A DNA stretch of 64,000 bases, taken from assembly GCA_027605045.1 (NCBI GenBank), contig JAQFWX010000120.1, positions 62,001 to 126,000 on the forward strand, in the 5' to 3' direction. The stretch is from Phallus indusiatus (Eukaryota; Basidiomycota; Agaricomycetes; Phallales; Phallaceae). Below are positions 11,271 to 22,610 of this stretch, one piece after another. The notes beneath the pieces are model-generated. The model searched no databases, was not told the origin of the DNA, and was given only the letters and a program-made list of their open reading frames with translations. Position 1 is the first letter of the stretch; every line of letters begins with the position of its first letter. A program made the translations under genes and the position numbers.

Positions 11271-13850
11271 ATGCCACCCAAAAGCAGCAGCTCTTCTTCT
11301 TCGCGACCTTCGACATCGCGTAATCAACCATCACATCAACTTCAACAACAAACTCCAAATCCCCCTCAAACCCCCCCTCGACAACCCCAGGCGCAAGATA
11401 GTGTCGATCAGAATAAGTCAACGCCGATAGTCAAGAAGACAGCGCAGGACCACCCGTGCACATCTGGTCATATACTTCGAAATGACAGAATGACGGCCAT
11501 GGCGGAAGAAGCGGAAGATCATATTCTCGGTCCGATGCCATTGGAAACGTTTCTCGACACCTTCCTCCCTAATGAACGAGACGTTGTTTCTCGAGCACGA
11601 CGCAAAAAGTTCAAAAATAAAATTGAAGCATTAGCAGAGTTTTCGACGGAAAAGGATTTGTATGTACCCTTTGTAAGCGTATTCAAGTTGACGATTTCGC
11701 ATATCTCCCTCAAGGACAAATAGATCGAGGCAGTGCAAAGTTTGTGTCCTAATTTTCCTGGATATGATACGCACGACAAAGTGTTCAAAGACTTCAACAA
11801 TATAACTATCAAACCCGACGTTTGCTTTTATGACAAAAAGTGGGCCAAGCTAGGAATGAGGGGAATATCTACCGTGGAGTTGATGGCAGAGTTCAAGATT
11901 AGTCTCAACGATGACGCATTTATCGATATCAAAGGGTATGAACCATCATCTAAAATATATGATACTCCCGACAAACCTGGAGGTGGGGGTAAGGATAAGG
12001 ATAAGGGAGACATTGTTCATGAGCCAACGATGCTTCTGGAAACGGACTATGCGCACGATGAAGATGATGGGCAAGATGGTGAAAGCGAGGAAAATGAATA
12101 TGAAGACGAGGGTCAAGATGATAGTACCATGGAGGAAGAGGATGAGACGTTGGCGGAATCGAACCCTTTTGAGGCCGACATTACCAAACTTACAGCGCAA
12201 GGAAAGGACACTCTGGGTCAAATAACATCGTACGCAACTGCACAAAAGTCGGCTCAGTTTCGAACGCATATATTCTCCATGCTGGTCTTTAAGCAACATG
12301 CAAGACTGTTATATTGGGACAACGCTGGGATGGTTGTTACGGAAAGGTTTCACATGGCGGACGGTCTTTTCGCGGAGTTTCTGGGTCGATACAACAAGGC
12401 AAGCGCAGAGGAAAGGGGATATGATCCAACTGCACGTCTTTTGAGCAAAAAAGAATTAGGAGTTGTTCGTCGGGCAGGAGTGTTTGCAAGTGATGCTAGG
12501 CTGGTGATGTTTACAACTATGTCCACTTCGGGACCCGACAGTTTGTACGTTGCGGAACAATTGACTTACATGGGTGGGACATCTCCGTTTGGACGATCCA
12601 CGCGCGGGTTTTTCGCATACTCTTACTCGGAGCTGACAAGGATGAAAGGACAAGCCAAGAAAGTGTTCCTGAAGGATACTTGGAGAGTTCTTGACCGTCC
12701 GGAGGAGCATACATTCTATGCTACGCTTCATGGGAAGAAAGTGCCATATATTCCGCACGTGTTACGATGGTTGAATGTTCAAGGTCAGGAAACCAAGATG
12801 CAGAAGTTATGTGAGGAAGGTCCTGGTTGGGCCCAGAACACTCCACAAGGTTTACGCGGCTTTCAACATTATCGGCTTATGCTTAGGGAGATAGGAACCC
12901 CACTGACAGAGTTTTCATCAACAAAGGAATTAACAACAATCATTTATCAGGCTTTACAAGGTGAATATGTGATCAAACTGCGGTAGATCAATTATTGACT
13001 AAGGAGATTCTAGCGCATGCTTTAGCGTACACCGATGCCAAGATCTTACATAGGGACATTAGCGTAGGAAATATCATGATCAGCGAACGCGATGAAGAAG
13101 GAAACCGGACAGCACTTCTCGTGGATTGGGATATGGCGAAATCTCAAGACGATCAGTCGCCTTCTGCAAAAGAAAGAACGGTGAGAGTTTTCAATACAAT
13201 TGTTCTACCTTCCTATTTACACCAATTCTCAGGGAACCTGGCAATTCGCAGCGGCCCGGTTATTACTAGATCCTTCCCAAAGTCTGGTACATATCCTTCA
13301 AGATGATCTCGAGTCATTTGTATATGTCTTGACATGGGTCGTCTTCCGTTACACTCCAGTTGCCTTCTCGCCTGATAAATTGTATTATCACATGCAGAGG
13401 ATTTTTGATGCGAATTTTCGGGTTGGACGTAACCGAATAGGAGGAGATGAGAAGATATCGTATCTGCAATCGAACCGTGTTCTTAAAGAGTCTGGCGTCG
13501 AAAAAAACAACCTCGCACTCTTCGACTTACTGAAGTATACCAAAGGCCTCGTTTCCATTCGTTACGCGGATGCGCCCGACGAATTTGAAGACAGATTTTA
13601 TGAAAACCTAGCTACCACCGAGGCAGCAGTGTATGAAAGGAGAATCAAGCTTATTGAAACATCGGACAGGATGATTGATATCTTCCGCTCTATTTTGAAA
13701 GAAAAATGGCCAATAGATGACGCGGCGTGTGAGAATAAAATACAGGAACCCCCTCCCCAAATAGATATCAAAAGAGCATCAGATATCGGAAAGTATGTTG
13801 CTACTGAACCTGCTACCAAGAAGAGGAAAATGTCTGTCATAACGGAGTAG
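11271..13850 (+). CDS. FunK1-type fungal protein kinase, copy A (4 exons, intact)
   Basis: FunK1 proteins are a kinase family expanded in multicellular fungi. Their substrates are largely unknown and none can be inferred here. Exons 11271-11672, 11724-12960, 13014-13180 and 13233-13850 give 807 aa. The N-terminus is Ser/Pro-rich. The conserved N-terminal FunK1 region runs through PDVCFYDKKWAKLG and is interrupted by a very acidic insert near residues 240-290. Kinase motifs: HRDISVGN (His559-Asn566, catalytic loop), DWD (584-586) where most kinases have DFG, and GTWQFAAARLL followed by HILQDDLESFVYVLTWV, both typical of FunK1. The C-terminus ends in a basic ATKKRK stretch that could be a nuclear localisation signal. 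The third exon was placed by the TGACTAA branch site and the QAHALAY junction. Two decayed relatives lie downstream. Confidence 0.88.
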
Positions 13851-14664
13851 CGTTTATTGTATGTATCGATTACTACTGAGTTTCGTGAGTTGAATTCATC
13901 TCACATTATGACAACTAGACATGTCTGTATAATAGTCAAGACTGTATATGAAATATATGCCATAGATATCTCAGTTAAAATGACGTGGTGATTTTGGGGT
14001 CCAACGAGTCGCATGATACAAATGTAAGTTTTGGATGAACGTTGCACTTGCTTTAGGTCAATCGGTGACCTCGTACAGACCGATCATTTTTCTCTAAAAA
14101 CACGATAATTTGAAACCGTTACCGAACCAAACTATCCTTTATATTGAAGCTTCCCCCTCCATCTCGTCGTGTCTGAATCTGTCAATGTCATCGAGCATTT
14201 TCCGCACAAGGTAAACTCAAACAAAATTAATTTGTGCTTTTTCAAATACAGTGAGGCAAAAGTTCGTTATCATTCCATGGTAATACTCCACCCGATGTCG
14301 ATAAGTATCCTGACAGCGTCGTCTCAGTTGCACTATGCACAAGGTACATACTTAGTACGAGATGGGAGCAGATTTTTCACATATCTTCCCTCAAGATAGG
14401 ATGAAACTTTTTGTGACTCGCACAAGGTACAGCAGCATTTGCTGTTTGTGTTTAAACGGTAAGCGGCCTTCTGCGGTGGATGTCCGTTGTAGTTTTTTGA
14501 TTTCTAAAGGGTGCAATTCCAATGCAATCAAAATTTCGGTTGACTCGAATCCGACTTTGATAATTACACCGAAAACACGAAGTAGGTACAACTAGTCATT
14601 CTACACTGTTTGACAAGGAAAATCCAGCTAAAGAAAATATTAGATGTTTACAAGGATCATTATG
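13851..14664. other. Convergent intergenic region FunK1-A / PG2
   Basis: No gene seen. From about 14470 rightward this DNA matches 24012-24221 downstream of PG3 (for example the GATGTCCGTTGTA word and the last 75 bases before the PG stop codon), so the duplication extends past the coding region. Confidence 0.5.
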
Positions 14665-16600
14665 CTAGGCGTTCACCTCGTTCAGTGAAGTTATATTCGA
14701 ACACACGAATTGCGCCTTCAATGGTGCTGGCGGTGTAATGTTTGTACCTTCCGCGGTAATGTCATCGCAAGGTCTGTTTTTTTTTACGTATATGCAAATA
14801 CGACGTTCAGATAAAGAGTAATAGAAAGACCTACTGAGAACATTCCAGGCTAACGACAACACCTTTTTCAGCCGAGCTTGCAGTTCCAAAAACATTATCG
14901 TAGTGTATGTCCGAGATTCTCAAATCACTGGGAAATTGTGCGCAGACATTAGCAGCCGTTTCATAACACTGGTCAATGAGAACGGGATTATCGACGTTCT
15001 CAACGTGAAAGTTTTTAAACGTAACATCTAACAAGAGTCACGGAGTGAATGAAAAAGCGCTCCTTGACTGTAGGCGGTGACGATGTATTACTCACTTTGA
15101 ACGTGACCCGTTCCACCGCTTGAAACACTGGTAGGAGAGGGATTGCCACCGAAGACTTTGATGCGTGCACCATTTTGAGCATTAGCCATAACGATGTTCT
15201 CGACGAAAACGTTCTCAACAATGTCGGTCTCTCCGGCGAATTGGCCCAAAGAGCCTACCGAGATTCCGTGACCTTGTCGACGCACAAGTAAGGGATTTTC
15301 CAATAAATTTGGGTTATAATCGTCGGGACTTACTTCCGTTGCAATTCAGATTGGACACGAGGATATTGGTAGAATTGGGCTTCAATGATACGCAATCGTC
15401 GTCACTGATGAGGATTATAATCTGGGAAGACTGCAAAGTGGATTAGGCTTCTTACTTCACAATGGTGGAATCTCGTATTGTAATATGATCGCTGTATAAT
15501 AATCAGCAATGGCAGGTTTTACTTTGGTGGCGGTATTCTTACGATCGATAAATGTCCCATCCGTCTGATAGGTGGTAGTGTTCAGATCAACCCAAGGAAA
15601 GATGAGGAGACAAACCGGTGTTGGCAGCCGCCGCAGAAGAAAATGACAAGCTATGTATAGAGATTTTTCCTTTTGAGATAATCAACATAAGGTTCGATAT
15701 CTGAGAATAATAACTCACGGAACTCGACATTAGAAGAGTTAATCACCAAGTGGTGCTGTTTTATCATCATTTAGATGAATATTCGATACAAAAATGTGCG
15801 TCTCTCTTACCCAAGAGGGAGAATTAATTACGTGTAGATTTTCAAAAAGTCCACCGTTTGTGCGACCAACTGTAAGCGGGATAGGCCGGGAGAACGTGGT
15901 TGAGGATGCGCCTGCGACACCGGCGTCGCCATTACTGGCGAATTCGTCCCACCTATAACATCTGTGAATTACTAAAAGACGAGCTTTGTCCCAGAATTCA
16001 GTGGAGACTAGCCATATTTGACCATTACCGTCAATGGTACCCCCACCATAAACATGAACGTTGTTTCCTCCGAGGAGCCAAAAAGTGGTTCTTTGAACCA
16101 ATGTATCTAGTCCCAAGGTCATAAAGTGTAAAGATAAAACAAGCATACGCGTTTTGATAAATAAGAGGAATGGAATTCGGGCTCCAGTAGGCAATGTTCG
16201 GAGTGTACTGTATTGTCCCACTTAATTGAACTCGAACGTTGGCTAAACCGGTCGTATTCATGACAGTGTTTACGACCTAGACCTCGGAAATAAACTTTGT
16301 GAATCAACAAGGGAAAAAGCTTTCTGAACTGACATAATACCCATCCAATAGTATATTGCTATTACGATTGCACAAACTAAAAGCTTCTAAGATGGTCGGA
16401 CCATCATCTTGGCCTGCACCCTTGGCGCGTACATGGCATGTATTTCCAGTGATAGTCAGCCACGGGTTGGCAGTCTTGAGGGCTGAGGAAGACAAGGAGG
16501 GCGAAATCCTTCTTGACAAGGAACCTGGATCATCCAGTAATATCCCAAAGACAGGAGCAGAAGCGAGAATAAATCTAAAAGCAGAGGACAAGTGAACCAT
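14665..16600 (-). CDS. GH28 polygalacturonase PG2 (12 exons, intact)
   Basis: A secreted GH28 pectinase of the exo-polygalacturonase-like subgroup (subgroup is inference). Minus-strand exons: 16600-16334, 16276-16149, 16090-16013, 15952-15811, 15755-15719, 15669-15616, 15564-15543 (22 nt), 15491-15456, 15404-15334, 15272-15096, 15027-14835 and 14773-14665, giving 437 aa. A signal peptide covers about residues 1-20. Motifs: [10 protein letters not shown] (Asn234-Thr-Asp236), NDDDC (255-259), [10 protein letters not shown] (His280) and ARIKVFGG (Arg315-Lys317), so all four GH28 motifs are present. Many N-x-S/T sites fit an extracellular glycoprotein. The intron starting at 16012 has a GC donor (GCTAGT) where PG3 has GTCGGT. 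It is convergent with FunK1-A. Confidence 0.92.
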
Positions 16601-16666
16601 ACTCTGAATGCAGAAGCGACGCGTGTAATTTCTTTAAAAACTGACCTAACACAAAACACATCCTTG

Positions 16667-16674
16667 TATATATA
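16667..16674 (-). promoter_or_regulatory. TATA box of PG2
   Basis: TATATATA lies about 67 bases upstream of the PG2 start codon. PG3 has a matching ATATATAT at about 26211-26218, some 60 bases upstream of its start. Confidence 0.55.
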
Positions 16675-16772
16675 TTGAAAACTTATGCCTCTGTGAATTC
16701 CAGAATTAAACGGTACACCAACATATGACTCGAGTCATATTTGGATAGAGCATGTCTTCAAGTGCGACAACG

Positions 16773-16787
16773 TCTCCGGGCCGGAGA
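16773..16787. promoter_or_regulatory. Palindromic TCTCCGG-G-CCGGAGA motif upstream of PG2
   Basis: A perfect 7-bp inverted repeat with one central base, 173-187 bases before the PG2 start. Its left arm plus centre, TCTCCGGGCC, recurs upstream of PG3 (26314-26323) and of the CE1 esterase (33277-33286). Inverted CGG/CCG triplets are typical targets of Zn(II)2Cys6 regulators, and CCGGAG also fits the SYGGRG consensus of CreA-type repressors. Which protein binds is unknown. Confidence 0.5.
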
Positions 16788-17486
16788 GCAATTCGCTAAA
16801 AGCTGAAATGGTGGAGAGACCACGTTTCGTTGTAAGCTCACAAGACGTAGTATAGGGTGGAACTTTCGCGACTTCATTGGGTGGAATTCCGGGTCAACCA
16901 AACAAGTATGGATCTTCTGAACGAAGTCGGATATTATAACTGAGTGTCAGGACCGTAACCTGGCGCTTCATAATTCGCTAGAAGTACACGAGGAGTGTTC
17001 CTTATCACATGGTAAGACGCCTTGAAGGCTCGGCAAACTGCATGATACAAGCATACTTTCCAGGGTGAACGTCGCACCTGCGACGGTGACTTGCATGGCA
17101 GACAATCGGCCAAAGCGCGCGCGGACAGAGCGTCTCTAGTCATTTATTGTTACCAAACCAATTGGGGGCAATAATGGAACCATCTTCGAATTACAGAGAC
17201 CACTTTCCATGTCAGTACTCCAAATAAGTTCACTTATTGCACCGACGGAGCTTCTATCCTCGAATCTCGACGTCCGTTTACTTATGTGCATACCCTAATC
17301 CCATCCGCGTGTCCAGGTGACCCCGACTACAAATTTGGTAGTAGTCTTCGAATAGAGATACATGCCCTCCAGGTTTACCGCTGAGAGTCGACCTGGTATA
17401 ACCAAAGTAGAACAGATCCGTTTATTTTGAAGACCTCGAGTGTAGTATGGTACTCGCGTCTTTTGAGAAAGCCGAATTTGCGTGAC

Positions 17487-17507
17487 ACACGCGTTACAAA
17501 CGCGTGT
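17487..17507. promoter_or_regulatory. Inverted ACGCGT pair
   Basis: Two ACGCGT hexamers at 17489-17494 and 17500-17505 lie in an inverted arrangement. The same pair occurs at 27101-27106 and 27112-27117 before FunK1-B. ACGCGT is the MluI cell-cycle box core in yeasts; any such role here is speculation. Confidence 0.4.
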
Positions 17508-18189
17508 TGCTGTTTCTCGTTTCCCATTGGTTCCCTTCTACATCAAGCATCAGTACTTCAGTGTTCACATGCATCCTGATTGTCGCAAGATTATCCCTGA
17601 TAGAATATAGGGAATCCCGTGCGCGAGAGTATGTTTTCAATAATTTATCAGCGTGCTTCTTTTCTTACAAAGTTTTCAGGTAGGTGCGAGTCCTTTCCTT
17701 TGTTGCGACCGTTGTCGCGACAAACATCAAATTTCTCCTTATCTTTCTAGTCAACCAATCATCAGTACTTAGACTACGTCAGCTTATTATTTCCTATCTT
17801 CCAGCACTTTCCGTCTCACTTTTGGGTTGACAGATACCGCTTCCAGCCTGTCTCAAAAATCATCGACATTATCACCGACATCGATCACCAACAACGCGGT
17901 TGGGTTACGGTTGGATGTTAATGCACGATATTCTGTCAATTTGAGGTAAAGAAATTCCATATCCTTATTGCGAAAGTATGAATAATGAATATATGCTGTC
18001 GCAGTGGAACGTGTTTTTTTTCGGAGGTAAATAGAGATCCAATCTCCCTCCGCCGTGAAAGCCTGAAACCAGAAACAATCAAAGCATTGATGACTTTGAA
18101 GCATAACATCATGTTAGATTGTAAGAAATAAATATCTAGATACATCAATCAATATCCCAAAAGCTTTGTTTTGATGAATGAAAATTCTG

Positions 18190-18305
18190 TACACAAAATT
18201 ACCGTATACGGCCGTATTACGGATCGTACAGTACCGTAAGACACCCCAAGTGCATCGAATACGGTACTAATACGGTACGAAATAAGCCGTTACGGTACGG
18301 TGGCG
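18190..18305. repeat. TACGG/CCGTA-rich simple repeat patch
   Basis: About 115 bases in which CCGTA, TACGG and TACGGTACGG words recur in both orientations, giving many small overlapping palindromes. It lies just beyond the 3' end of the unknown membrane-protein gene. It could be a mobile-element terminus or a degenerate satellite. No flanking duplication was identified. Confidence 0.5.
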
Positions 18306-18407
18306 AGTCCTACAGTAATAACAGGGAATGGCGTATTTGAAATAAAGGCAGACCATAACTGGAAAGTGCGTTTGCTTATAGATGGCCTGGGTATAACGTC
18401 GATAACG

Positions 18408-20162
18408 TCAATCGAGCGTTTTTTTCTTGCCGAAACCATTGACACGCAACTCGGAAAGTCTCGTAATACTTTCAGCTATAATGGCGAACTGGAGTTCCAC
18501 CATATCCTCGTTATTGGAGTCAATTTCGAGATCGACCTGGCGTTTGAGGTACATAAAGCCATCATGTGCCCCTTCCATAACCACGCGCGCTTGCACGATA
18601 TAGTCAATACCTTCACCCCCAGTGTGAAGAGCCTTTTCCAGCAACGCAATTTCTCTATTCAAACTCATGACCTTACTGTTGTCCCACCCGATTCGATACG
18701 AGAGTGAGTTCCACGCATTCTCACGATCCAACGTTTCCAGGTGCAATTCATCACTGACGATAGCTAACGCAGCGTTCAATAAGCCTTGAAATTCCTGTAA
18801 ACTGTCCCGCGCTTTAACGAATGAGTCGTTTATGATATCCACCTCTCGGCCGAAACGAACAATGGCAGACCATAACAGCTGAACATTTTTTTCAGACCGA
18901 GTGTTCCAAGGCAACCAATGGAGAATATTGGGCTGCTGCAAACGATTCATAGTGGCTTTGTTCGTAGCAATGATCCTAAAAATAATTAGTCATGAAAATG
19001 TGGGGGGATAATGTAAACCTCACGTGTCCAAACTACTCCTAACTGTAACCGCAAAATCCTGAAGGTTGCGCATTGTAGGAGTGCCGAAATCAATAACTTC
19101 ATTAAATGCATCGACCAACGCAGACCGACTGGCGATATCACTGTGTTCTAGCCTACGCACAAGGTCTGGAAGAGTTCGAGCACTCAGCTGTGCTAGATCG
19201 ATGACGGTATTCGAATGTGTTAATACATTCTCGGATAGACCTTCAAAAGTATATTCCTAGAAACTCAATGAAAACTTGATTGTATGTTAACAATGCAAGG
19301 GACAAACCTGAATGCTAGTAAGTTGCTTGTAAGTATCGCTTGCTTTGGGCTGAGAAGAACAAATCGCGAAATGTTGCACAACAGGCATTCTACAGAAAAC
19401 GACTGAGACCGGGCGGAACATGAGATGTTTAGCAACGCCGCTTCTTAGGAAGAATTGGCAGGCTATAGAAATTATAGCTATGGATAAAAACGAAGCCATG
19501 GCGACGACAAAGGGCTTGCGAAGGAATGCGAGAATGATGAACAGATATTTGCCAGTTTCGATAATGATTTCGCGAAGGAATTGAACGACGCTTATAGCCA
19601 AATCGTTTGCTCTTGAGATGAAGTTAGCTTCCTGCGAACCAGCTAATAGTTAAAGGCTGAAACTTACTTAGGTGCAATGGCTTGACAATACTCGCCAAGA
19701 AACTGAACGACACTTATAGCCAAATCGTTTGCTCTTGAGATGAAGTTAGCTTCCTGCGAACCATTTAATAGTTAAAGGCTGAAACTTACTTAGATGCAAT
19801 GGCTTGACAATATTCGCCAAGAAACTGAACGACGCTTATAGCCAAATCGTTTGCTCTCGAGATGAAGTTAGCTTCCTGCGGACCAGTTAATCGTTAAAGG
19901 CTGAAACTTACTTAGATGCAATGGCTTGACAATACGTTTTAGCGTTGGCGCGCGATATTGGCTGGACCGTTGCAACAAAGACAGGTTGGACCATTGCGTC
20001 CATGTCTTCCTTGGAACGGTCCACGTCTTCCTTGGAACGGTCCACGTCTTCCTTGGAACGGTCCATGTCTTCGCTGCAACGATCCATGTCATCGCTGCAA
20101 TAGTCCATGTGCCATTCGTTGCAACGGTCCATGTCCTCGTTTGTTACAAGAAGATTCGTCAT
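18408..20162 (-). CDS. Unrecognised membrane/coiled-coil protein with duplicated exons (6 exons)
   Basis: I do not recognise the family. Minus-strand exons 20162-19912, 19855-19790, 19733-19668, 19611-19308, 19256-19024 and 18975-18408 join in frame to 495 aa. Exon 1 encodes acidic heptads of the type DMDRSKE/DVDRSKE from a 21-nt tandem repeat. Exons 2 and 3 are both 66 nt (22 codons) and encode near-identical peptides (ANDLAISVVQFLGEYCQAIA). Exon 4 begins with the same unit and then runs into hydrophobic stretches (YLFIILAFLRKPFVVAMASF and the following LSIAIISIACQFF), probably one or two membrane segments. The C-terminal half is helical and charged (DREN, LLEKALHTG, YLKRQVDLE), suggesting coiled coils. 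The start is the ATG at 20162. Splice sites were fixed by the GCTAAC branch and CTCGAG/CTCAAG acceptors. The model is coherent but has no homology support. Confidence 0.6.
19587..19912 (-). repeat. Tandem exon-intron duplication, 122-nt period
   Basis: Three consecutive copies of a unit made of an exon start (AGCAAACGATTTGGCTATAA on the minus strand) and its preceding intron. The unit starts are at 19855, 19733 and 19611, exactly 122 bases apart. Copies differ at only a few positions, so the duplications are recent. Confidence 0.85.
20000..20128. repeat. 21-nt minisatellite inside exon 1
   Basis: About five units of 21 bases of the type CCACGTCTTCCTTGGAACGGT (plus strand), plus a degenerate sixth. 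Each encodes seven residues on the minus strand (EDVDRSK-like), so copy number can change without breaking the frame. Confidence 0.85.
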
Positions 20163-22384
20163 CTAAAGTTTACGCTTCGAAGATGATAAGAAATAGTTTC
20201 ACTTCTAATAAGCCTTTTATAAATCGAAAAACCGAACAAAGGAAGAGAGATTCGGAGCTTAAACGTTAAACGTTAAACTTCGGGGCTTAAACATAGAAAC
20301 ATGTTCGCTATCGGGTTGTGCCGAAAGTGGACAAAGATAGATAAAAGAGAAAGGTAGGCAAGTCATTTTTCTGAGCTCCCGTCGAGCTCGCGAGAGCCAG
20401 AGCTGCATGTCGCTCTCTCCATCGTTGCACTCGAGCTTAATAGGTGATCCTAGTGTCGTCTCCATCGATCCTTTCCACCATTCTTTTGCTATCTCCCGCT
20501 CCTTCCACAGCCGGATGTATTCAATTGGTGCTCAAGCACGACTCAGAAGATTCCGGATCCACCAATGTCAATCTTCCTACCCACAATCAACCCACCACGT
20601 CGTCCTCATTTCGATTCATCGTGCCCATGAATAGGCACCAGAAGCCAGTGTTGGAGCAGTCCCGCTTTAAGCTACGTATCCCCCCAACAGGACCCGTCAG
20701 CAGGAGATATACCCACAGATTCAAAAAGGTTCGCGAAGAACTGGATCTCATCGCCCATCAATTTTGTGAGTCATGACACGCTCCACCAACGTCCAGGAAG
20801 TCAAGTTCCCATTCACTAGTTACGCTTGACTGAGCATGCAGCTCCAACCAAACAAAGGCAGTGAGTCGTCCCGAAGTTTGTGTCAGGAATAACTATACAT
20901 CCCTTATTACCGCCTTCTTCTGCTCAATAGCTAGTATTCTCGACAAGGTTTACATGAAGATCTTTATCTTGATCTACCATTTCCTTCAAACCCCATACGG
21001 CTTGATCGGAGGCCTTGGAAATCTGTGTATTTATTCCTCTCATTAGAGTTGGAGTTTCCAGTCTTCCTGAGTTTGTATATGGACACGATATAAATCAACA
21101 TAGATATATCTTCACACTTTACCTAAGTAGGATTGTATTGCTAAAATTCAGGGCTGCTCAGTCGGGCATTGTCGACACTGCCTGCAGTGTGTCGGAACAG
21201 CGTTCTACTTTTCTCTATTGGAGGGAGCATAACTCCCTACGCATGCTGGCACTGATGGCTATTTATCGCAGCCTATTCATTCATTCTCGTTCGTGTTCAG
21301 GACCTGCATTTGTCCTATGTACACACCTATTTTATCTCCTTCATTCCTTGAGTCTTATTTATTTGATCTTCAGCCCATACATAGTAATACCCCTGTTTTT
21401 TCTAGGTCGTATGACACGGCTTTGATCTTCCCGCTGTTCAAAGCCATTTTTCTTCGAGGTTGCTTTGTCGTTCAATTCGCTGTTATACATATTCCTCTTG
21501 CCAATATCAGTGACTTCAAAATTAAAGTGAGCCAACTTATACCGTTCCACCTGCTGTGAAGGGAATACATCATCACCCACTCTCTCAGCTGCTACCGTCA
21601 ATATGATCTATGTATACATACCGATTTACTACTCGGCGGCCGTATATGATCAAGGCGTGCGCGTTACGGTTAGAAGAGTATCTACACAGGCCCCAAATCG
21701 CTGACTGTCAACTAGTTACAAAAATGAATACCTTGGTTTTACTTTAATCTATTTAAATCTACCTTCTCTTACGCAACAAAACGTTTACAATAAGCCTAGA
21801 ATACACCAATTACGATTTCTTATCTATGTGTCTCAATACATGTGGTTCGCAATAATCTAAATGCTTGATTCATAAGGACCGGAAAAGAATACGAACTGGA
21901 ACAAAGCTAAGTATATCAGCAAGGCTCTTCATCATCTCATTGGGCGATTGCGAGCTGACCGTAACCCATGGTGACTTTGACAATGCTTTGGGGTCGCTTA
22001 GATCTGAGTGAACAAATTAGCGTCTGACGTAGTATTTTCGAACGTCCACCAAGGCTCAGACAACCTTACCACCCGGTGCAATACATTGCGACTCCCAAAG
22101 TCTTGAGCGATGTGCACTTGAGCGTAAGGTCAATGCAACCCAAAGCGCGTGGGTATAAAGTGAGTACAAATCTTACGTTGGTTTACCAATCTTATCCGAC
22201 CTCAAACTCCAACCCAAGCCTCACACATTCCCCAACCCCTATCACATTCCTAAGGCTCGGGCGCTGTGCGCCCGGGTATCAGGCATGTACAAGGCAGTCT
22301 ATAAGCCTTACAATCCTTGCGACCTTACGGGGCTCATGAGGCACTTATGAGGCGCTTGTGAGACCGGTGCTTTTTTATCGATGC
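20163..22384. other. 2.2-kb stretch without a recognised gene
   Basis: Several open frames of 75-136 codons exist on the plus strand (for example 20444-20776 and 21015-21425), but they start at non-ATG codons or lack any family motif or splice support. No transposase, reverse transcriptase or tRNA-like sequence was seen. Confidence 0.4.
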
Positions 22385-22610
22385 TGAACGCTCCGCCGTC
22401 ACATCTTTCGAGCTCGTATAAATACTCTACTTTCCGTTGTATTCGTCTTCTCCTCAGTTGTCCGATTGAACTGAGGAGTAAGTCCTCATTATTTTATTCA
22501 TTGATATTTTCTCACCTTTTGTATTTAAGAGCGTTCTTATCGTTACGTTAGTTGTTCAATTAAACTGAAGAAATATTCTCATCCTTGATCCGCCGTATGT
22601 CCGATGCATC
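22385..22610. repeat. Dispersed 5' element with CTCCTCAG/CTGAGGAG hairpin, copy 1
   Basis: Similar to about 27597-27840: GAACGCT-CGCCGTCAC, then a TATAAATA box, a shared ACTTTCCGTTGT word, CTTCTCCTCAG and the inverted repeat CTGAGGAG, and finally CCGC-TATGTCCG before ACAGTGG. It looks like the core promoter and leader of another FunK1-type gene. Here it precedes the kinase fragment. Confidence 0.55.

Larger units (their letters stand above)
14477..17580. repeat. Duplicated segment, copy 1 (PG2 with flanks)
   Basis: This segment, holding PG2, its 3' flank and its whole upstream region to the inverted ACGCGT pair at about 17490, is similar base by base to 24012-27210. Exons are nearly identical, and introns and promoter are clearly alignable by eye. 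Past about 17580 the similarity stops where the second copy runs into FunK1-B. Boundaries are estimates by eye. Confidence 0.75.
16601..18407. other. Intergenic region with kinase-promoter relic
   Basis: The PG2 promoter occupies the left part. Bases 17465-17580 match the FunK1-B upstream region (27075-27200), including the inverted ACGCGT pair, but no kinase coding sequence follows: the kinase that should lie here is missing or displaced by the 17.6-22.4 kb block. The remainder up to 18180 shows no recognisable gene. Confidence 0.5.

Noticed and set aside
12961..13013. Possible 26-nt intron in FunK1-A ending at GCGGTAG
   Set aside because: A 53-nt intron ending at ATTCTAG with a TGACTAA branch site gives the correct FunK1 junction, and the same site is conserved in copy B.
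20444..20776. 110-codon plus-strand frame with a hydrophobic N-terminus
   Set aside because: It begins at a GTG, no splice partner or family was found, and it is not convincing as a secreted protein gene.
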